Shown: one piece after another, positions 1 to 9,600 of the stretch
Numbering within the stretch: the first letter of the stretch is position 1
How the letters are laid out: every line of letters begins with the position of its first letter
From: JAGMXM01 sp964458325
GTDB lineage: Bacteria; Verrucomicrobiota; Verrucomicrobiia; Limisphaerales; UBA1319
Assembly (NCBI GenBank): GCA_964458325.1
Contig: CAYWIM010000001.1
Location: forward strand, 1 to 64,000
Direction of reading: 5' to 3'
DNA length: 64,000 nt
The notes under the pieces: model-generated
What the model was told of the DNA's origin: nothing
What the model saw: only the letters and a program-made list of their open reading frames with translations
Databases searched by the model: none
Position numbers and translations under genes: made by a program

Positions 1-73
1 CTTCCTGAGGAAAGACCGTGTGTTCTTGCCTCTGTGGGATGGTTCGGGAGACGGGATTTGAGATTCCGCCGAG

Positions 74-165
74 TTTTTGCGTGTTTTTGCGTTTCTTGAG
101 GCAAAAGATTCGAGAGCCGAGTCTTGGACTTGGATAGCCGCAAAAAACGCAAAAATACGCAAAAA
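74..165 (+). promoter_or_regulatory. Long inverted repeat ending on the GxxExxY ribosome binding site
   Basis: The arms at 74-94 and 145-165 pair at 20 of 21 positions, and the single exception is a G-T pair that would be G-U in RNA. The right arm runs into AAAAAGGA (161-168), which is the likely ribosome binding site for the ATG at 177. If transcribed, the hairpin would lie on or against that site. Control of translation is an inference; a termination or DNA-level role is equally possible. Confidence 0.5.
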
Positions 166-176
166 GGATATCCCTG

Positions 177-578
177 ATGAAAGACCGTGTGTTCTGCCTC
201 TGTGACATGGTCCGGGAGACGGGGTTCGAGATTCATCGCTACCATGGACCGGGCCACATGGAAAAAGTGTACGAGAACGCGCTGGTCCATCGGCTTCGAA
301 AACGTGGATTGAAAGTCGAACAGCAATGTCCTCTCAGAGTCTACGACGAAGATGGCACGGTGCTGGGCGAATATTTTGCGGACTTGATGGTCGAGGAGAT
401 CCTCATCGTCGAAGCGAAAGCCGCCAAAGCTGTCGCGACTGAACACGCGGCTCAACTCCTGGGCTACCTGCGGGCCAGCCGTGTCGAGCACGGACTTCTT
501 GTGAACTTTGGGGCTTCCGTGTTCTTCATCAAGAAATATGTGGTGTCCGATACAATGGCCACGATTGACGGGCTTTAA
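177..578 (+). CDS. GxxExxY family protein (PD-(D/E)XK nuclease-like)
   Basis: This 133-residue protein matches the GxxExxY family. The motif is GHMEKVY near residues 26-32, followed by a middle part with YFADLMVE and IVEAKA (acidic and lysine residues in the PD-(D/E)XK arrangement), then HAAQLLGYLRAS and GLLVNFGA. Family members are short stand-alone proteins predicted to share the nuclease fold; their function is not established. The first 19 codons lie inside a tandem repeat unit, and the start follows a long inverted repeat with AAAAAGGA 8 bases upstream. Neighbouring repeat units carry broken versions of the same 5' end, in which ATG has become GAG and one base has been gained. The intact reading frame suggests the gene is still active. 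No partner gene is evident. Confidence 0.85.
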   Translation: MKDRVFCLCDMVRETGFEIHRYHGPGHMEKVYENALVHRLRKRGLKVEQQCPLRVYDEDGTVLGEYFADLMVEEILIVEAKAAKAVATEHAAQLLGYLRASRVEHGLLVNFGASVFFIKKYVVSDTMATIDGL

Positions 579-969
579 TCCCGGCACGATTACTTTCCGC
601 CGAGTTTTTGCGAGTTTTTGCGTTTCTTGAGGCAAAAGGTTCGAGAGCCGAGTCTTGGATTTGGATAGCCGTAAAAAACGCAAAAATACGCAAAGAGGAT
701 CTTCCTGAGGAAAGACCGTGTGTTCTTGCCTCTGTGGGATGGTTCGGGAGACGGGGTTCGAGATTCCGCCCAGTTTTTGCGAGTTTTTGAGTTTCTTGAG
801 GCAAAAGGTTCGAGAGCCGAGTCTTGGATTTGGATAGCCGTAAAAAACGCAAAAATACGCAAAGAGGATCTTCCTGAGGAAAGACCGTGTGTTCTTGCCT
901 CTGTGGGATGGTTCGGGAGACGGAGTTCGAGATTCCGGCTTCGAACGTTGGCGGCTGCGGGATCCGCCT

Positions 970-2106
970 TCAGAGGCTGGCGGCGGAATGGGCGGCTTCA
1001 GTTTGGAGGCGGAGCTGGCCGCAGGCGGCGTCGATATTGTCTCCTTTTTCGAGGCGGAGGGTGGCGGTGGCACCGGCCTTTTTGAGGGCATGGAGGAAGG
1101 CGGTCTGGGCGGGAGGATCGGGGCGGCGCCAGAGGAGGCCATGGACGGGGTTGCAGGGGATGAGATTGACCTTGGCGCGAAGGCGGCGGGCCAGGGCCGC
1201 CAGGGGAGGCGCTTGGTCGATGCCATCGTTTACCCCGGCGATCAAGATGTATTCGAGCGAGATCATCCGGCCTTTGCGGGCAAGGTAATGCTCGCAGGCT
1301 GAGATCAGCTCGGAGAGTGGATATTTGCGGTTGACGGGCATGAGGCGGTTGCGGACGGCGTCGGTGGCGCCATGGAGGGAGATGGCGAGTCGGAACTGGG
1401 GGGATTCCTCGGCGAATCGGCGGATTTGAGGGGCGAGGCCGCAGGTGGAGACGGTGATGTGGCGGGCGCCGATGGCGCCGCCCCAGGGGGCGTTGAGGAT
1501 GGCAAGCGCTTTGGAGAGGGCATTGTAATTGGCTAGAGGCTCGCCCATGCCCATGACGACGAGGTTATCGATTCGGCGCCGGGGCGGGGAGGGCTGGGGC
1601 GAGGGCGTTTCGGGGGGGGGTGGAGCGGCGGCGAGCCAGCGTTCGGCGGCCAGCACCTGCTCGACGATTTCGTCGGGACCGAGGTTGCGTTTCCAGCCGT
1701 CGAGGCCGCTGGCGCAGAATTTGCAGCCGAAGGCGCATCCGACCTGGGTGGAGAGGCAGAGCGTGAGGCGGTCGCTCGATTCGGCGTAGAGGGCGGGATT
1801 GGCGGGGATGAGGACGGATTCGATTCGGGCGCCATCGGCGAGGCGCCAGAGGAACTTTCGAGTTTGGCCGGGGGCGCCTTGGCAGCGTTCGAGGGTGAGG
1901 GGATGGAGCTGGAAATGGGAGGCGAGGCGGAGGCGCAGGGGCCGGGGGAGATTGGTCATGGCATCCCAGGATGTGGCGCGGCAGGCATAGAGCCAGGAGA
2001 GGACCTGGGAGGCGCGGAACGGCGGCTCTCCCCAGGCGTCGAGGAGGGCGGCCAATTCATCCCGGGATTGAGAGCGGATGTCGGGGCGGAGGGGAGGCGG
2101 CTTCAC
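970..2106 (-). CDS. rlmN: 23S rRNA (adenine2503-C2)-methyltransferase RlmN
   Basis: This is a radical-SAM enzyme that methylates C2 of A2503 in 23S rRNA (and A37 of some tRNAs in relatives). The 4Fe-4S motif CAFGCKFC is at residues 124-131. VVMGMGEPL (SAM-binding GGEP-like) follows, and the C-terminal DAACGQL carries the second catalytic cysteine. The GTG start at 2106 overlaps the TGA of the upstream phosphorylase gene by 4 bp. The open frame extends further upstream, but that part lies inside the phosphorylase gene. The protein has 378 residues, slightly long for the family. The excess is a proline-rich insert at about residues 155-178, just before the GMGEP strand, with PSPQPSPPRR-like sequence that looks derived from an interspersed GC-rich repeat. 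The core motifs are intact, so the enzyme should be active. Confidence 0.93.
   Translation of the reverse strand: MKPPPLRPDIRSQSRDELAALLDAWGEPPFRASQVLSWLYACRATSWDAMTNLPRPLRLRLASHFQLHPLTLERCQGAPGQTRKFLWRLADGARIESVLIPANPALYAESSDRLTLCLSTQVGCAFGCKFCASGLDGWKRNLGPDEIVEQVLAAERWLAAAPPPPETPSPQPSPPRRRIDNLVVMGMGEPLANYNALSKALAILNAPWGGAIGARHITVSTCGLAPQIRRFAEESPQFRLAISLHGATDAVRNRLMPVNRKYPLSELISACEHYLARKGRMISLEYILIAGVNDGIDQAPPLAALARRLRAKVNLIPCNPVHGLLWRRPDPPAQTAFLHALKKAGATATLRLEKGDNIDAACGQLRLQTEAAHSAASL
1573..1640. repeat. GC-rich low-complexity insert inside rlmN
   Basis: The plus strand here is almost all G with few C and T, and includes GGGGAGGGCTGGGGCGAGGG. It encodes, on the minus strand, a proline/serine/arginine run absent from typical RlmN proteins. 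The sequence resembles short interspersed repeats seen between genes in several bacterial phyla; that relationship is from memory and unchecked. Confidence 0.5.
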
Positions 2107-4241
2107 GAGGCGTCGGGCTGGTAGTATTTCCGGGTATAATCGCGGACCATGCGCCAGGTGTTGAACTGCGGGATGAGAGTGGCCATGGCGCGGCGGATCC
2201 GAGCGATCCACTGGCGGGGGATCCCTTGTTCATCGCGCTGGTAGAACAGGGGGATGACCTGTTCGGAGAGGACGCGGTAGAGGTTTTCGCTGTCGCGGCG
2301 GTCCTGTTCCTCGATGGAATCGGGGTGGGAATCATCCCCGATGGCGAACCCGTTGGCGCCGTCGTAACCTTCGCGCCACCAGCCGTCGAGGATGCTGAGG
2401 TTGAGGGCGCCATGGATGGCGGTTTTCTGGCCGCTGGTGCCGGAGGCTTCGAGGGGGCGGCGGGGGTTGTTGAGCCAGACGTCGCAGCCGGACACCATCT
2501 GGCGGGCGACGTGGATATCGTAATCCTCGAGGAACACGAGCGATCCTTGGAGAGAGGAGTATTTGCTGAGGTGGATGATATGCTGGATGAATCGTTTGCC
2601 GTCTTCGTCCTGGGGATGAGCTTTGCCGGCGTAGACGAACTGGACGGGCCGGGCGGGGTTGGAAGCCAGGCGAACGACGTCGTCGAAACGCTGGAAGATG
2701 AGAGGGGCGCGCTTGTAGGTGGCGAACCGGCGGGCGAACCCGATCGTGAGGGCATCGGGATTGAGGAGGCGATCGAAGCTGATGAAGTCGCGTTTCTCGA
2801 AGCGCCGGTCTTGGAGGAGGAGGCGGCGCCGGGCGAACTCGATCAGCTCGCGCCGCATCTGGAAGCGGAGCGCCCAGATCTCCTCGTCGGTGACGAATTG
2901 GGGATCGGCCATGCACTTCCAGAAATCGGGATCCTGGAATCGGGACTGCCAGTCGGGGCCGACCTTGCCCTGCCAGAACCGCTGGGTGGCGGCTTTCATC
3001 CATCCGGTGAGATGGATGCCGTTGGTGATATGGCCGATGGGGATTTGGTCCTCGGTTTTGCCGGGGTAAAGGTCGAGCCACATGCGGCGGCTGATGCGGC
3101 CATGGAGTTCGCTGACGCCGTTGGCGGCGCGGCTGGCTTTGAGGGCGAGGACGGTCATGCAGAACGGTTCGGCGGCCTGGTCGGGGCGGACCCGGCCCAG
3201 GGCCATCAGCTCCGAGATCGAGAGGCCGAGCTTCTTGATGAAGTCGCCGAACACATAACGGACCAGGTCGAGATGGAAGCGGTCATGGCCGGCTTCGACC
3301 GGCGTGTGGGTGGTGAAGACGCAGCGTTCCCTGACCCAGGCGAAGGCCGATTCCAGCGATTGTCCGGCCTGGATTTTCTCGCGCAGCAGCTCGAGGATGA
3401 GAAAGGCCGAATGCCCCTCGTTCATGTGGTAGAGGGAGGGCTCGATGCCGAGCTTGCGCAAGGCGCGGATCCCACCGATGCCGAGGACGACCTCCTGCAT
3501 GATGCGCATGTTCTTGTCGCCGCCATACAGGTGGAGGGTCAGATCGCGGTGGGAGGGTTCGTTCTCGGGCCGGTTCGTGTCGAGCAGGTAGACGTGGCAT
3601 CGTCCGACGTTGACGCGCCAGAGCTGGAACTGGATCTTGCTGGTGGCGATCTCGATGGAATCCAGGATCGGCTCGCCCTGGCGATCGAGCACGGGTTCCA
3701 TGGGCAGGTTGGCCGGATTGAGCTGCGTGTAGTGCTCGATTTGCCAGTTCTCGTGGTTGAAGGATTGCTGGAAGAACCCCTCCCGGTAGAAGAGGCTAAC
3801 GCCGACCAGGCCGAGGCCCAAGTCGCTGGCGGCCTTGGTGTGGTCGCCGGCCAGGACGCCCAGGCCGCCCGCGGCAATCGGCAGCGTCTCGTGGAAACCG
3901 AACTCGGCGGAAAAATAGGCGACAGGGTTTTTCGTCAAGGACGGGACATGGCGGCTGGCCCAGGTTTTTCCTCCGGCCATGTAATCTTCGAATCTGGCCA
4001 GGACGTCTCGGACACGGGCAGCGAAGGATGGATCGAGGAGCCGGACCCGGAGCTCGTAACCGGACAGCTCATGGAGGACGGCGACGGCGTTATGGTAAAG
4101 GTTCTGCCAGGCGCGAGGCGACAGCTCGTGGAAAAGCTCCTGGGCATCATGGTTCCAGGTCCACCACAGGTTGTGGGACAGGCGATTCAGGCCCTGGGCC
4201 AGGGCTTCGACATCCGTCATGGTCAACGGTTTACTGTTCAT
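2103..4241 (-). CDS. glgP: Alpha-glucan phosphorylase (GT35, short GlgP type)
   Basis: Phosphorolysis of glycogen or maltodextrin to glucose-1-phosphate, using pyridoxal phosphate. The 712-residue protein belongs to the shorter bacterial/archaeal alpha-glucan phosphorylase branch. The N-terminal DUF3417-like part (LSHNLWWTWNHDA) is followed by YFSAEFGFHE, GGLGVLAGDH and HMNEGHSAFLILE. The PLP site EASGTSGQK ends in Lys606 and is followed by NLSILDGWW. The start ATG at 4241 gives the expected N-terminus MNSKPLTMTD. It is the first gene of a two-gene minus-strand unit with rlmN (4-bp overlap). It probably supplies glucose-1-phosphate, the substrate of the pyrophosphorylase-type genes found 2-6 kb away, but it is not adjacent to other glycogen genes in this window. 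Confidence 0.93.
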   Translation of the reverse strand: MNSKPLTMTDVEALAQGLNRLSHNLWWTWNHDAQELFHELSPRAWQNLYHNAVAVLHELSGYELRVRLLDPSFAARVRDVLARFEDYMAGGKTWASRHVPSLTKNPVAYFSAEFGFHETLPIAAGGLGVLAGDHTKAASDLGLGLVGVSLFYREGFFQQSFNHENWQIEHYTQLNPANLPMEPVLDRQGEPILDSIEIATSKIQFQLWRVNVGRCHVYLLDTNRPENEPSHRDLTLHLYGGDKNMRIMQEVVLGIGGIRALRKLGIEPSLYHMNEGHSAFLILELLREKIQAGQSLESAFAWVRERCVFTTHTPVEAGHDRFHLDLVRYVFGDFIKKLGLSISELMALGRVRPDQAAEPFCMTVLALKASRAANGVSELHGRISRRMWLDLYPGKTEDQIPIGHITNGIHLTGWMKAATQRFWQGKVGPDWQSRFQDPDFWKCMADPQFVTDEEIWALRFQMRRELIEFARRRLLLQDRRFEKRDFISFDRLLNPDALTIGFARRFATYKRAPLIFQRFDDVVRLASNPARPVQFVYAGKAHPQDEDGKRFIQHIIHLSKYSSLQGSLVFLEDYDIHVARQMVSGCDVWLNNPRRPLEASGTSGQKTAIHGALNLSILDGWWREGYDGANGFAIGDDSHPDSIEEQDRRDSENLYRVLSEQVIPLFYQRDEQGIPRQWIARIRRAMATLIPQFNTWRMVRDYTRKYYQPDAS

Positions 4242-4623
4242 GCAAATGTGCGGACAATACCATGCGGATCGTTGATGGCAATATTGTAGTATCAGTGAAC
4301 GGAGTTTATGGCGCGATTCATGTTATATGCAACCTGTTGGCGATTAACGTAGTTAACGTTGCAGTTTTCCGGGTGATAACGAGGAATATCAGTTGTAAAC
4401 ATTTTATTATGAAGTATTTGTGAATAATCTATTCTCGCCAGGGCGATATCCGGGTCTGGTGAAGTGATCGGTTCCCGTTTTTTTGTTTTGTTTGCTTGAC
4501 ATTTTGGTTTATGCGGAGGACGATGCGCGTATTCGAACATAAATCACCGATGCTGTAGGGAATCGCGGAAGGCATGGTTTGGATGTTATTGATGAAACAG
4601 AGTCGTATCACCAGCGAGAATTT
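4242..4623. other. AT-rich intergenic region between divergent genes
   Basis: These 382 bp separate glgP (minus) and the PEP-CTERM gene (plus) and are clearly richer in A+T than the flanks. They include TTGACA at 4496-4501, a possible -35 element for the plus-strand gene, though no convincing -10 lies 16-18 bases downstream. AACGTAGTTAACGTT near 4348 is a short inverted repeat. No gene or RNA was recognised. Confidence 0.5.
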
Positions 4624-5460
4624 ATGAAAAGTGCAATCCGTTGGATCGGAGTTTTGGTGGTGTTGATGTGTCTGACCCCTGCGTTGCTAGCGCAGCCATC
4701 GACGCCACTGTCTGGCATCACCAAATGGAGCCAGATGCCGGATCTTGAGACTGGATGGGATGTGCGATCTCAATATCCCTATGAACCTGGAGTTGCGTTT
4801 GGCAAGCTGGTAGCGGACGATTTCTTGTGTAATCAAACAGGTCCGATCACCGGAGTCCGGGTTTGGGGATCGTGGCTGAATGATCTAGTGATTGACCCTA
4901 ATCAATCTTTCCAGCTCGCTTTTTGGTCCGATGTGCCGGCGAATATTGATCCCAACAGGCCTTGGAGTCATCCGGGGTCACCGCTGTGGTGGACAGTAGC
5001 ACCAAGTTTAGGCATACCATATGCCACCGTACCCCAGGAAGGATTTTGGGATCCAAATACAGCCAGACAAATGGGAGTTGATAATGTCGTTTGGCAATAC
5101 GATTTCGCTTTTCCGGCCGGCATGGCATTTCAACAGACCGCAGGCACGGTCTACTGGCTTTCGGTCCAGCGGATAAACCTTGTCGGGCCGAATGATCCCT
5201 CGATATTCGGGTGGAAGACCTCGTTCGAGGAATGGAACGACGATGCGGCCTGGACGGACAGCGTTGGCGATCCCTTACTTGGCGGTCCGCCACTAACGAC
5301 ATTTTGGAATGAGTTGATCATACAGGAGGATTTTACGGGTGCCCCATGGTCCCGCGACATGGCGTTTCAATTGGCCACTGTGCCTGAGCCAGTGACGGTC
5401 TCGTTGTTGGCGGGGTTGGGTCTGTTGGGGTTTGGGGCTGTGCGCAGGTTCCGCCGATAA
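4624..5460 (+). CDS. PEP-CTERM sorting domain-containing exported protein
   Basis: Secreted protein of 278 residues. ATG 4624 gives a good signal peptide (MKSAIRWIGVLVVLMC, ending near LLAQP). An upstream in-frame ATG at 4579 would bury it. The C-terminus carries a PEP-CTERM tail: VPEP, then a hydrophobic stretch (LLAGLGLLGFGA) and a basic end (RRFRR). In known systems exosortase removes this tail and the protein is sorted to the surface or extracellular matrix. The central domain is rich in Trp, Asp and Pro (VRVWGSWLND, FQLAFWSDVPA) and was not assigned a function. No exosortase is in the window. It stands alone, with a strong terminator just downstream. Confidence 0.88.
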   Translation: MKSAIRWIGVLVVLMCLTPALLAQPSTPLSGITKWSQMPDLETGWDVRSQYPYEPGVAFGKLVADDFLCNQTGPITGVRVWGSWLNDLVIDPNQSFQLAFWSDVPANIDPNRPWSHPGSPLWWTVAPSLGIPYATVPQEGFWDPNTARQMGVDNVVWQYDFAFPAGMAFQQTAGTVYWLSVQRINLVGPNDPSIFGWKTSFEEWNDDAAWTDSVGDPLLGGPPLTTFWNELIIQEDFTGAPWSRDMAFQLATVPEPVTVSLLAGLGLLGFGAVRRFRR

Positions 5461-5483
5461 ATCAGCTCGATCGAGATTTGCGA

Positions 5484-5509
5484 GGGCGCGGCCGGAGCCG
5501 CGCCCTTTT
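5484..5509 (+). terminator. Rho-independent terminator of the PEP-CTERM gene
   Basis: A perfect 9-bp GC stem (GGGCGCGGC/GCCGCGCCC) with a CGGA tetraloop is followed directly by TTTT, 24 bp after the stop codon. Confidence 0.85.
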
Positions 5510-5622
5510 GATTTGAGCTTTTATGGCAGGGCGAGCGCTCCGCACGCGTCGATTGTCCGCAGTGGCGCCGTTGCGCGGTGCGAAAACTTGACTCATTTGG
5601 CGCCAATTTTGGGAAGTTCGGT

Positions 5623-6513
5623 CTAGAGGAGTCCCTGGTAAGCGAGCCAGAGGGCGCGATAGTATTTCATGACGCGGATGGGATCGGAGCTTTCGGGGAT
5701 CTCGGCCAGGCAATAGCCCTGGAAACCGGATTCATCGAGGCGGTTGAGGAGGCGGCGCCACGGGTAATTCTCGATGAACAGGTCGCGCATGTGGACCTGG
5801 AAGATCCGGTCTTTGACCATGTCGAAATTGGCGTCGAACCCGGCGCCGGCGAGGTCGGAATCGTTCGAGTTCCAGCAAGCGCCGACACTGGGGTGGCTGG
5901 CGGTATCGAGGATGGATTTGATATTGGGGAGGAGGGAGGTTTCGGAGCCGTGGACTTCGAGGCGGATCTGGACGCCGTGGTCCTGGCCGAAGGCGCCGAG
6001 CTCGCGGAGGGCGCGGCCGATTTGTTCGAGGGTTTTTTCCTTGGGGACCTCGCGGGGGAGGGCGTTGGGGCGGACCTTGACGCCGCCGGCGCCGACGTCT
6101 TGGGCGAGGACGATGTATTCCTTGGTGGCATCGATGTCGCGGCGGAGCTTGGCGGGATCAGGCGTGTGATAATCGAATGCGCTGCCGAGGCTTACGAGCT
6201 CGACGGGCGAGTTCTGGAAGGTCTTTTTGATTTCCTGCCGTTCGGCTTTCCCGAGGGCGACCTCGACGCCGTGCCGGTGCGTGGTCCGGAGCTCGACGCC
6301 GGTGAAACCGGAAGCGGAACAATTCTTGATGATGGTGGGGACATCCCAATCCTTGGCGAGGTTATAGGTGACCAAGCCGAGGCGCATGCGGGATTTGCCT
6401 GCGCCGGTTGCGGGGGCGGCGGCAGCGGCGAGCGATTGGCCTGTGGCCAGGGCGCCGAGGGCGCCGAAGGCGGCGGTGGCGGTCTGGATAAAGAGGCGTC
6501 GGTTTGTTTTCAT
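5623..6513 (-). CDS. Tat-exported sugar phosphate isomerase/epimerase-like protein
   Basis: A xylose isomerase-like TIM barrel (AP endonuclease family 2 superfamily) of 296 residues. The start at 6513 gives MKTNRRLFIQTATAAFGALG, a twin-arginine type leader, so the protein is probably exported folded. The barrel holds LGLVTYNLAKDW, GFTGVELRTTHRHGVEV, LEVHGSE and VGACWNSNDSD, with the His, Glu and Asp residues that bind metal in this superfamily. The C-terminal part includes FQVHMRDL and EIPESSDP. Family members act on sugars or cyclitols; the substrate cannot be told from sequence. Such exported isomerase-like proteins are numerous in Planctomycetes and Verrucomicrobia. It is followed at a gap of 97 bp by the larger kinase/pyrophosphorylase gene on the same strand. 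Confidence 0.82.
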   Translation of the reverse strand: MKTNRRLFIQTATAAFGALGALATGQSLAAAAAPATGAGKSRMRLGLVTYNLAKDWDVPTIIKNCSASGFTGVELRTTHRHGVEVALGKAERQEIKKTFQNSPVELVSLGSAFDYHTPDPAKLRRDIDATKEYIVLAQDVGAGGVKVRPNALPREVPKEKTLEQIGRALRELGAFGQDHGVQIRLEVHGSETSLLPNIKSILDTASHPSVGACWNSNDSDLAGAGFDANFDMVKDRIFQVHMRDLFIENYPWRRLLNRLDESGFQGYCLAEIPESSDPIRVMKYYRALWLAYQGLL

Positions 6514-6610
6514 GGGATCGGCGATGGGGTTGGAATGTCGTTGTTGTGTTGGGGGACAGGATGGAGGCAGCAGACCGATTCCGGCAAGCCGATTCTTGGT
6601 GGGGCGGCAA

Positions 6611-9600
6611 TCACCAATCGCAGAGGGACTCGACGGAGGCGGCGGAGCCGTCGCGGAGCCAGCCATCGAGCTGGGCGGGGTCTTTGAGCTGCTGGCCGCG
6701 TTCGCGAGGGACGAGGAGGAACCGGCAATCGACTTCGGGGAGGGCGGTCATATCGCTCCAGAGCTTCTCGAACTGCGCGACGGGGAAGACGTCTTCCTGG
6801 CCATGGCCCCATCGTTTTTTGACCTCCTTGAGCGTGATGTAAGTGGGGATGCGCTGGCCGATCTGGCGGATGGCGGCGGTGATTTTGTCGGTGTGGTCGA
6901 GGTCATCCCGGGTGAGGCCGAAGGCGGCGAGCAAGCGGTCGAGGTCGATCCAGGTGGTCATGGTGTTGTAGCAGCTGAGGCGGAATTCGTCTTCCTCGCG
7001 GGGGAGGGCGAGTCCTTCGACGAGGCGGGGCCGGCCATTGACGCGGGCGAGGCCGCCGCCGCGGTCTTCGAGGCGGCGGTGGATGACCTCGAATGTGAGG
7101 CAAGCATGGGACTGGATATGGAGGCCGAGGAGTGCGGGATCGAGCGAGGCGCCGACGGTATCGATGTTGTGGAGGAGGAGGTATTGGAGCTGGGGCTGGA
7201 GGGCGAGCATGTCGCGGAGCGTGCCATTGCGGAGGAGGTTAGGGACCTCGTAGAAATGGCCGACGGGATGGAGGCACTGGTGGGGGAGGTTATCGGTGTA
7301 ATCGTTGCCCTCGCCGGTTTGGCGGGCCCAGTTGACGAGGGCGGCGCGGAGGCTGTCGCGGACCTTTTGGGCTTGGGCATCGAGCATTTGCTGGGGCATT
7401 TCCTCCCAGGCGAATCGGAGGTCGCGGACAGTGGGGATGAGGCGGAGGCCGACGGCGCGGCCGGGCGACAGGCGCAGGGGGCCGGGGTAGCCGAAGGAGG
7501 CGTTTCGCTCGAGGTATTGCTGGATGGGATCGTGGGAGAGGTAGCTGGTGGTGATGAAATGGGGGGGCGGATTGCCCTGGAGGCGGCCGGTGCGGCGGCT
7601 TTTGGCGAGATGGACCTCGAGAAAGGACCGGTGGCGGCCGCCGAGTTTGGCGAAGGGATGGAGGGCCTTGACGACACCGGCCCCCTGGGTCCATCGGCTG
7701 CCGGCGCCGGCGGCGAGCGTGACGACGGCGGCCCGGCCTTCCTCGAGCGCCTGGCGGCCGATGGCGACGACATCCGGCGCGGGCGCGCGGGCGCCATCCA
7801 TGAGATCGTCGGGGGAGGCATCGGCGATGGTGGTGCTGGAGGGGAGCCGGTTTTGGGCAAGACCGATTCGGGCGGTGCGGAGGTCGGCGCGGATCTGCTC
7901 GTGGAGGACGGGGTCGAAGCCGTGGCGTTCGAGCCTCTGGGGCAGGCTTTCGGAGGATGGATCCTGGGTGCGGCTCTGGGGCAACAGGCGGTCGAAGAGA
8001 GCCTGGACCATGCCGCCCAGCTCGGGCCGGGTGCGGCAGAGGGCGCCCAAACGATCCAGCTCGATCCGGCGGAGGCGGGGGAGGCGATGGGGGTCGGTGC
8101 GCAGGAGAGCGGGGACAGTGAGCTCGTAATAGCCGGCTGGCAGGAGGGCGTGGTCGTGCTCCATGAGATCGGCGAGAGTGCCGTGGTCGTTGACGGCGAA
8201 GTCGTAGACGACGGGATCGATGGCGAAGGGCAGGGCGGTATCGAGCTGGGATTTAGTCTGGGCCATGATTTCGGCCAGGCGCTGCTGGGCGGCGGCGCGG
8301 CTGTCGGGATGGAAGAGGAAGCCCATGCCGCCGCCGGACATGCCGCCGAGCATCCAGAAGCCCCAGAACCGATCCTGGAATTCGGATTGGACGCGCTGGA
8401 TGAGGGTTTCGGTATAGAGGTTGGAGGCCCAGGGGATGATGGACTGGATGGGGCCGAAGAAATTGCGGGTGGTGGCGGCGCCGATGGAATGGAGGTCGGA
8501 CTGGCGCAGGGCCTCGAGCATATGGTCGAGGAGCGCGATGGCCTCCTGGCGGGCCTGCCACTCGGCGGCGGCGCGGAGGAGGTATTTCTCGGTGACCATC
8601 TCGAGGATGGGTCCGACGTTTTGTGCGAGCCCGCCGTGGACAAGGATGAGGCTGTCCTGGAGGCGCTGGCGGGCGAGAGGCGGGGCGGACTGGTCATCGA
8701 GGATGCGGTGGCTGGGGAGGAGGCGGCCGCGGCTGATGCCGAATTCGGGGTCGCCTTCGCGGGCGAGCTCGCCCTGGATGAGCTTGAAGGCGGGCCAGAC
8801 GCCGCCCGAGTCCTGCCAGCCGCCGCCGGAGCCGCCCAGCCACTCGCCCAGGATGGCGCGAGCGGCGACGAGGCGGCGTTCGGATTCGAGCAAGGGGCCC
8901 GTGAGCGCATGGGTCTGGCCGGTGGCGCGCATGCAGACGGCGATGAGGGCGGCGAGGAGGGTGGTGGAGACGGCGAGGCGGGAGCCTTTGGGGATGTTGC
9001 GGACGCGGCTCACGATCTCGAGTCCGCGGCCTTCACCCGCGAGGCGGGCGAGGAGTTCGGCCAGGCTCTGGCCGGAGCCTTCGAGCCCGGGGGGAACGAG
9101 GCCGGAGGCGATGACGGCGGCTTTGAGGAGGCCGAGGTAATCGCGGGCGAAATCGAACAGCTCGGCCAGATCGGCGACATCGATCGATGCGCCCAGGTCG
9201 ACGCTGGTGAGGCGGAGGAGAGGTTCGGAAATGACGCGCAGACAGGCCTCGACGGGCGGCTGGGGATGCGGATCGCGTCCGTGGATGCCGAGGTCGATCG
9301 AGATGTTGAGGACTCGAGCGCCTTCGGGGTAATCCATTCCCAGGAAGAAGATATCGCTCCAGCCGCTGTGGGAGAGGTCCATACGAACGGGGGTGCGTTC
9401 GCGGAGGATGGGGAAAAGGCCGCTTTGGGGGGAAGGATTGCGGAGCTGGGGATGGATGCGGAGGGGGTGGTCCTGGGGATGGCCGGTGCGGAACATCCAT
9501 TGGTTTCCGCGGACGGAGCGGACGCTGCGGCGGACCTGGTTGGCGAGGGTCTGGAATCCGAGGCTATGGTAGGCCATGGCGAGGGCGCTGCTGAGGGCGC

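Larger units (their letters stand above)
1..935. repeat. 169-bp tandem repeat array with long inverted repeats
   Basis: Four units are visible: a truncated one at 1-65, then 66-234, 597-765 and 766-935. The second unit runs straight into the intact GxxExxY gene, whose body (235-596) separates it from the third. Each full unit holds two inverted arms of 21 bases around a loop of about 50 bases, followed by sequence matching the first 19 or so codons of the gene. Arms lie at 74-94/145-165 (20 of 21 pair), 605-625/676-696 (18 of 21) and 774-794/845-865 (17 of 21). The window starts inside a unit, so the array probably extends to the left. The last unit ends 35 bp short of the rlmN stop codon. 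Confidence 0.9.

Noticed and set aside
1..935. CRISPR array
   Set aside because: Units are about 169 bp, repeated head to tail without unique spacers, and no cas gene is present.
1971..4289. A 772-codon plus-strand open frame covering glgP
   Set aside because: It is the antisense shadow of the phosphorylase gene in GC-rich DNA: the sequence is Glu/Gly/Ala/Asp-rich and has no family resemblance, while the minus strand gives a full GlgP.
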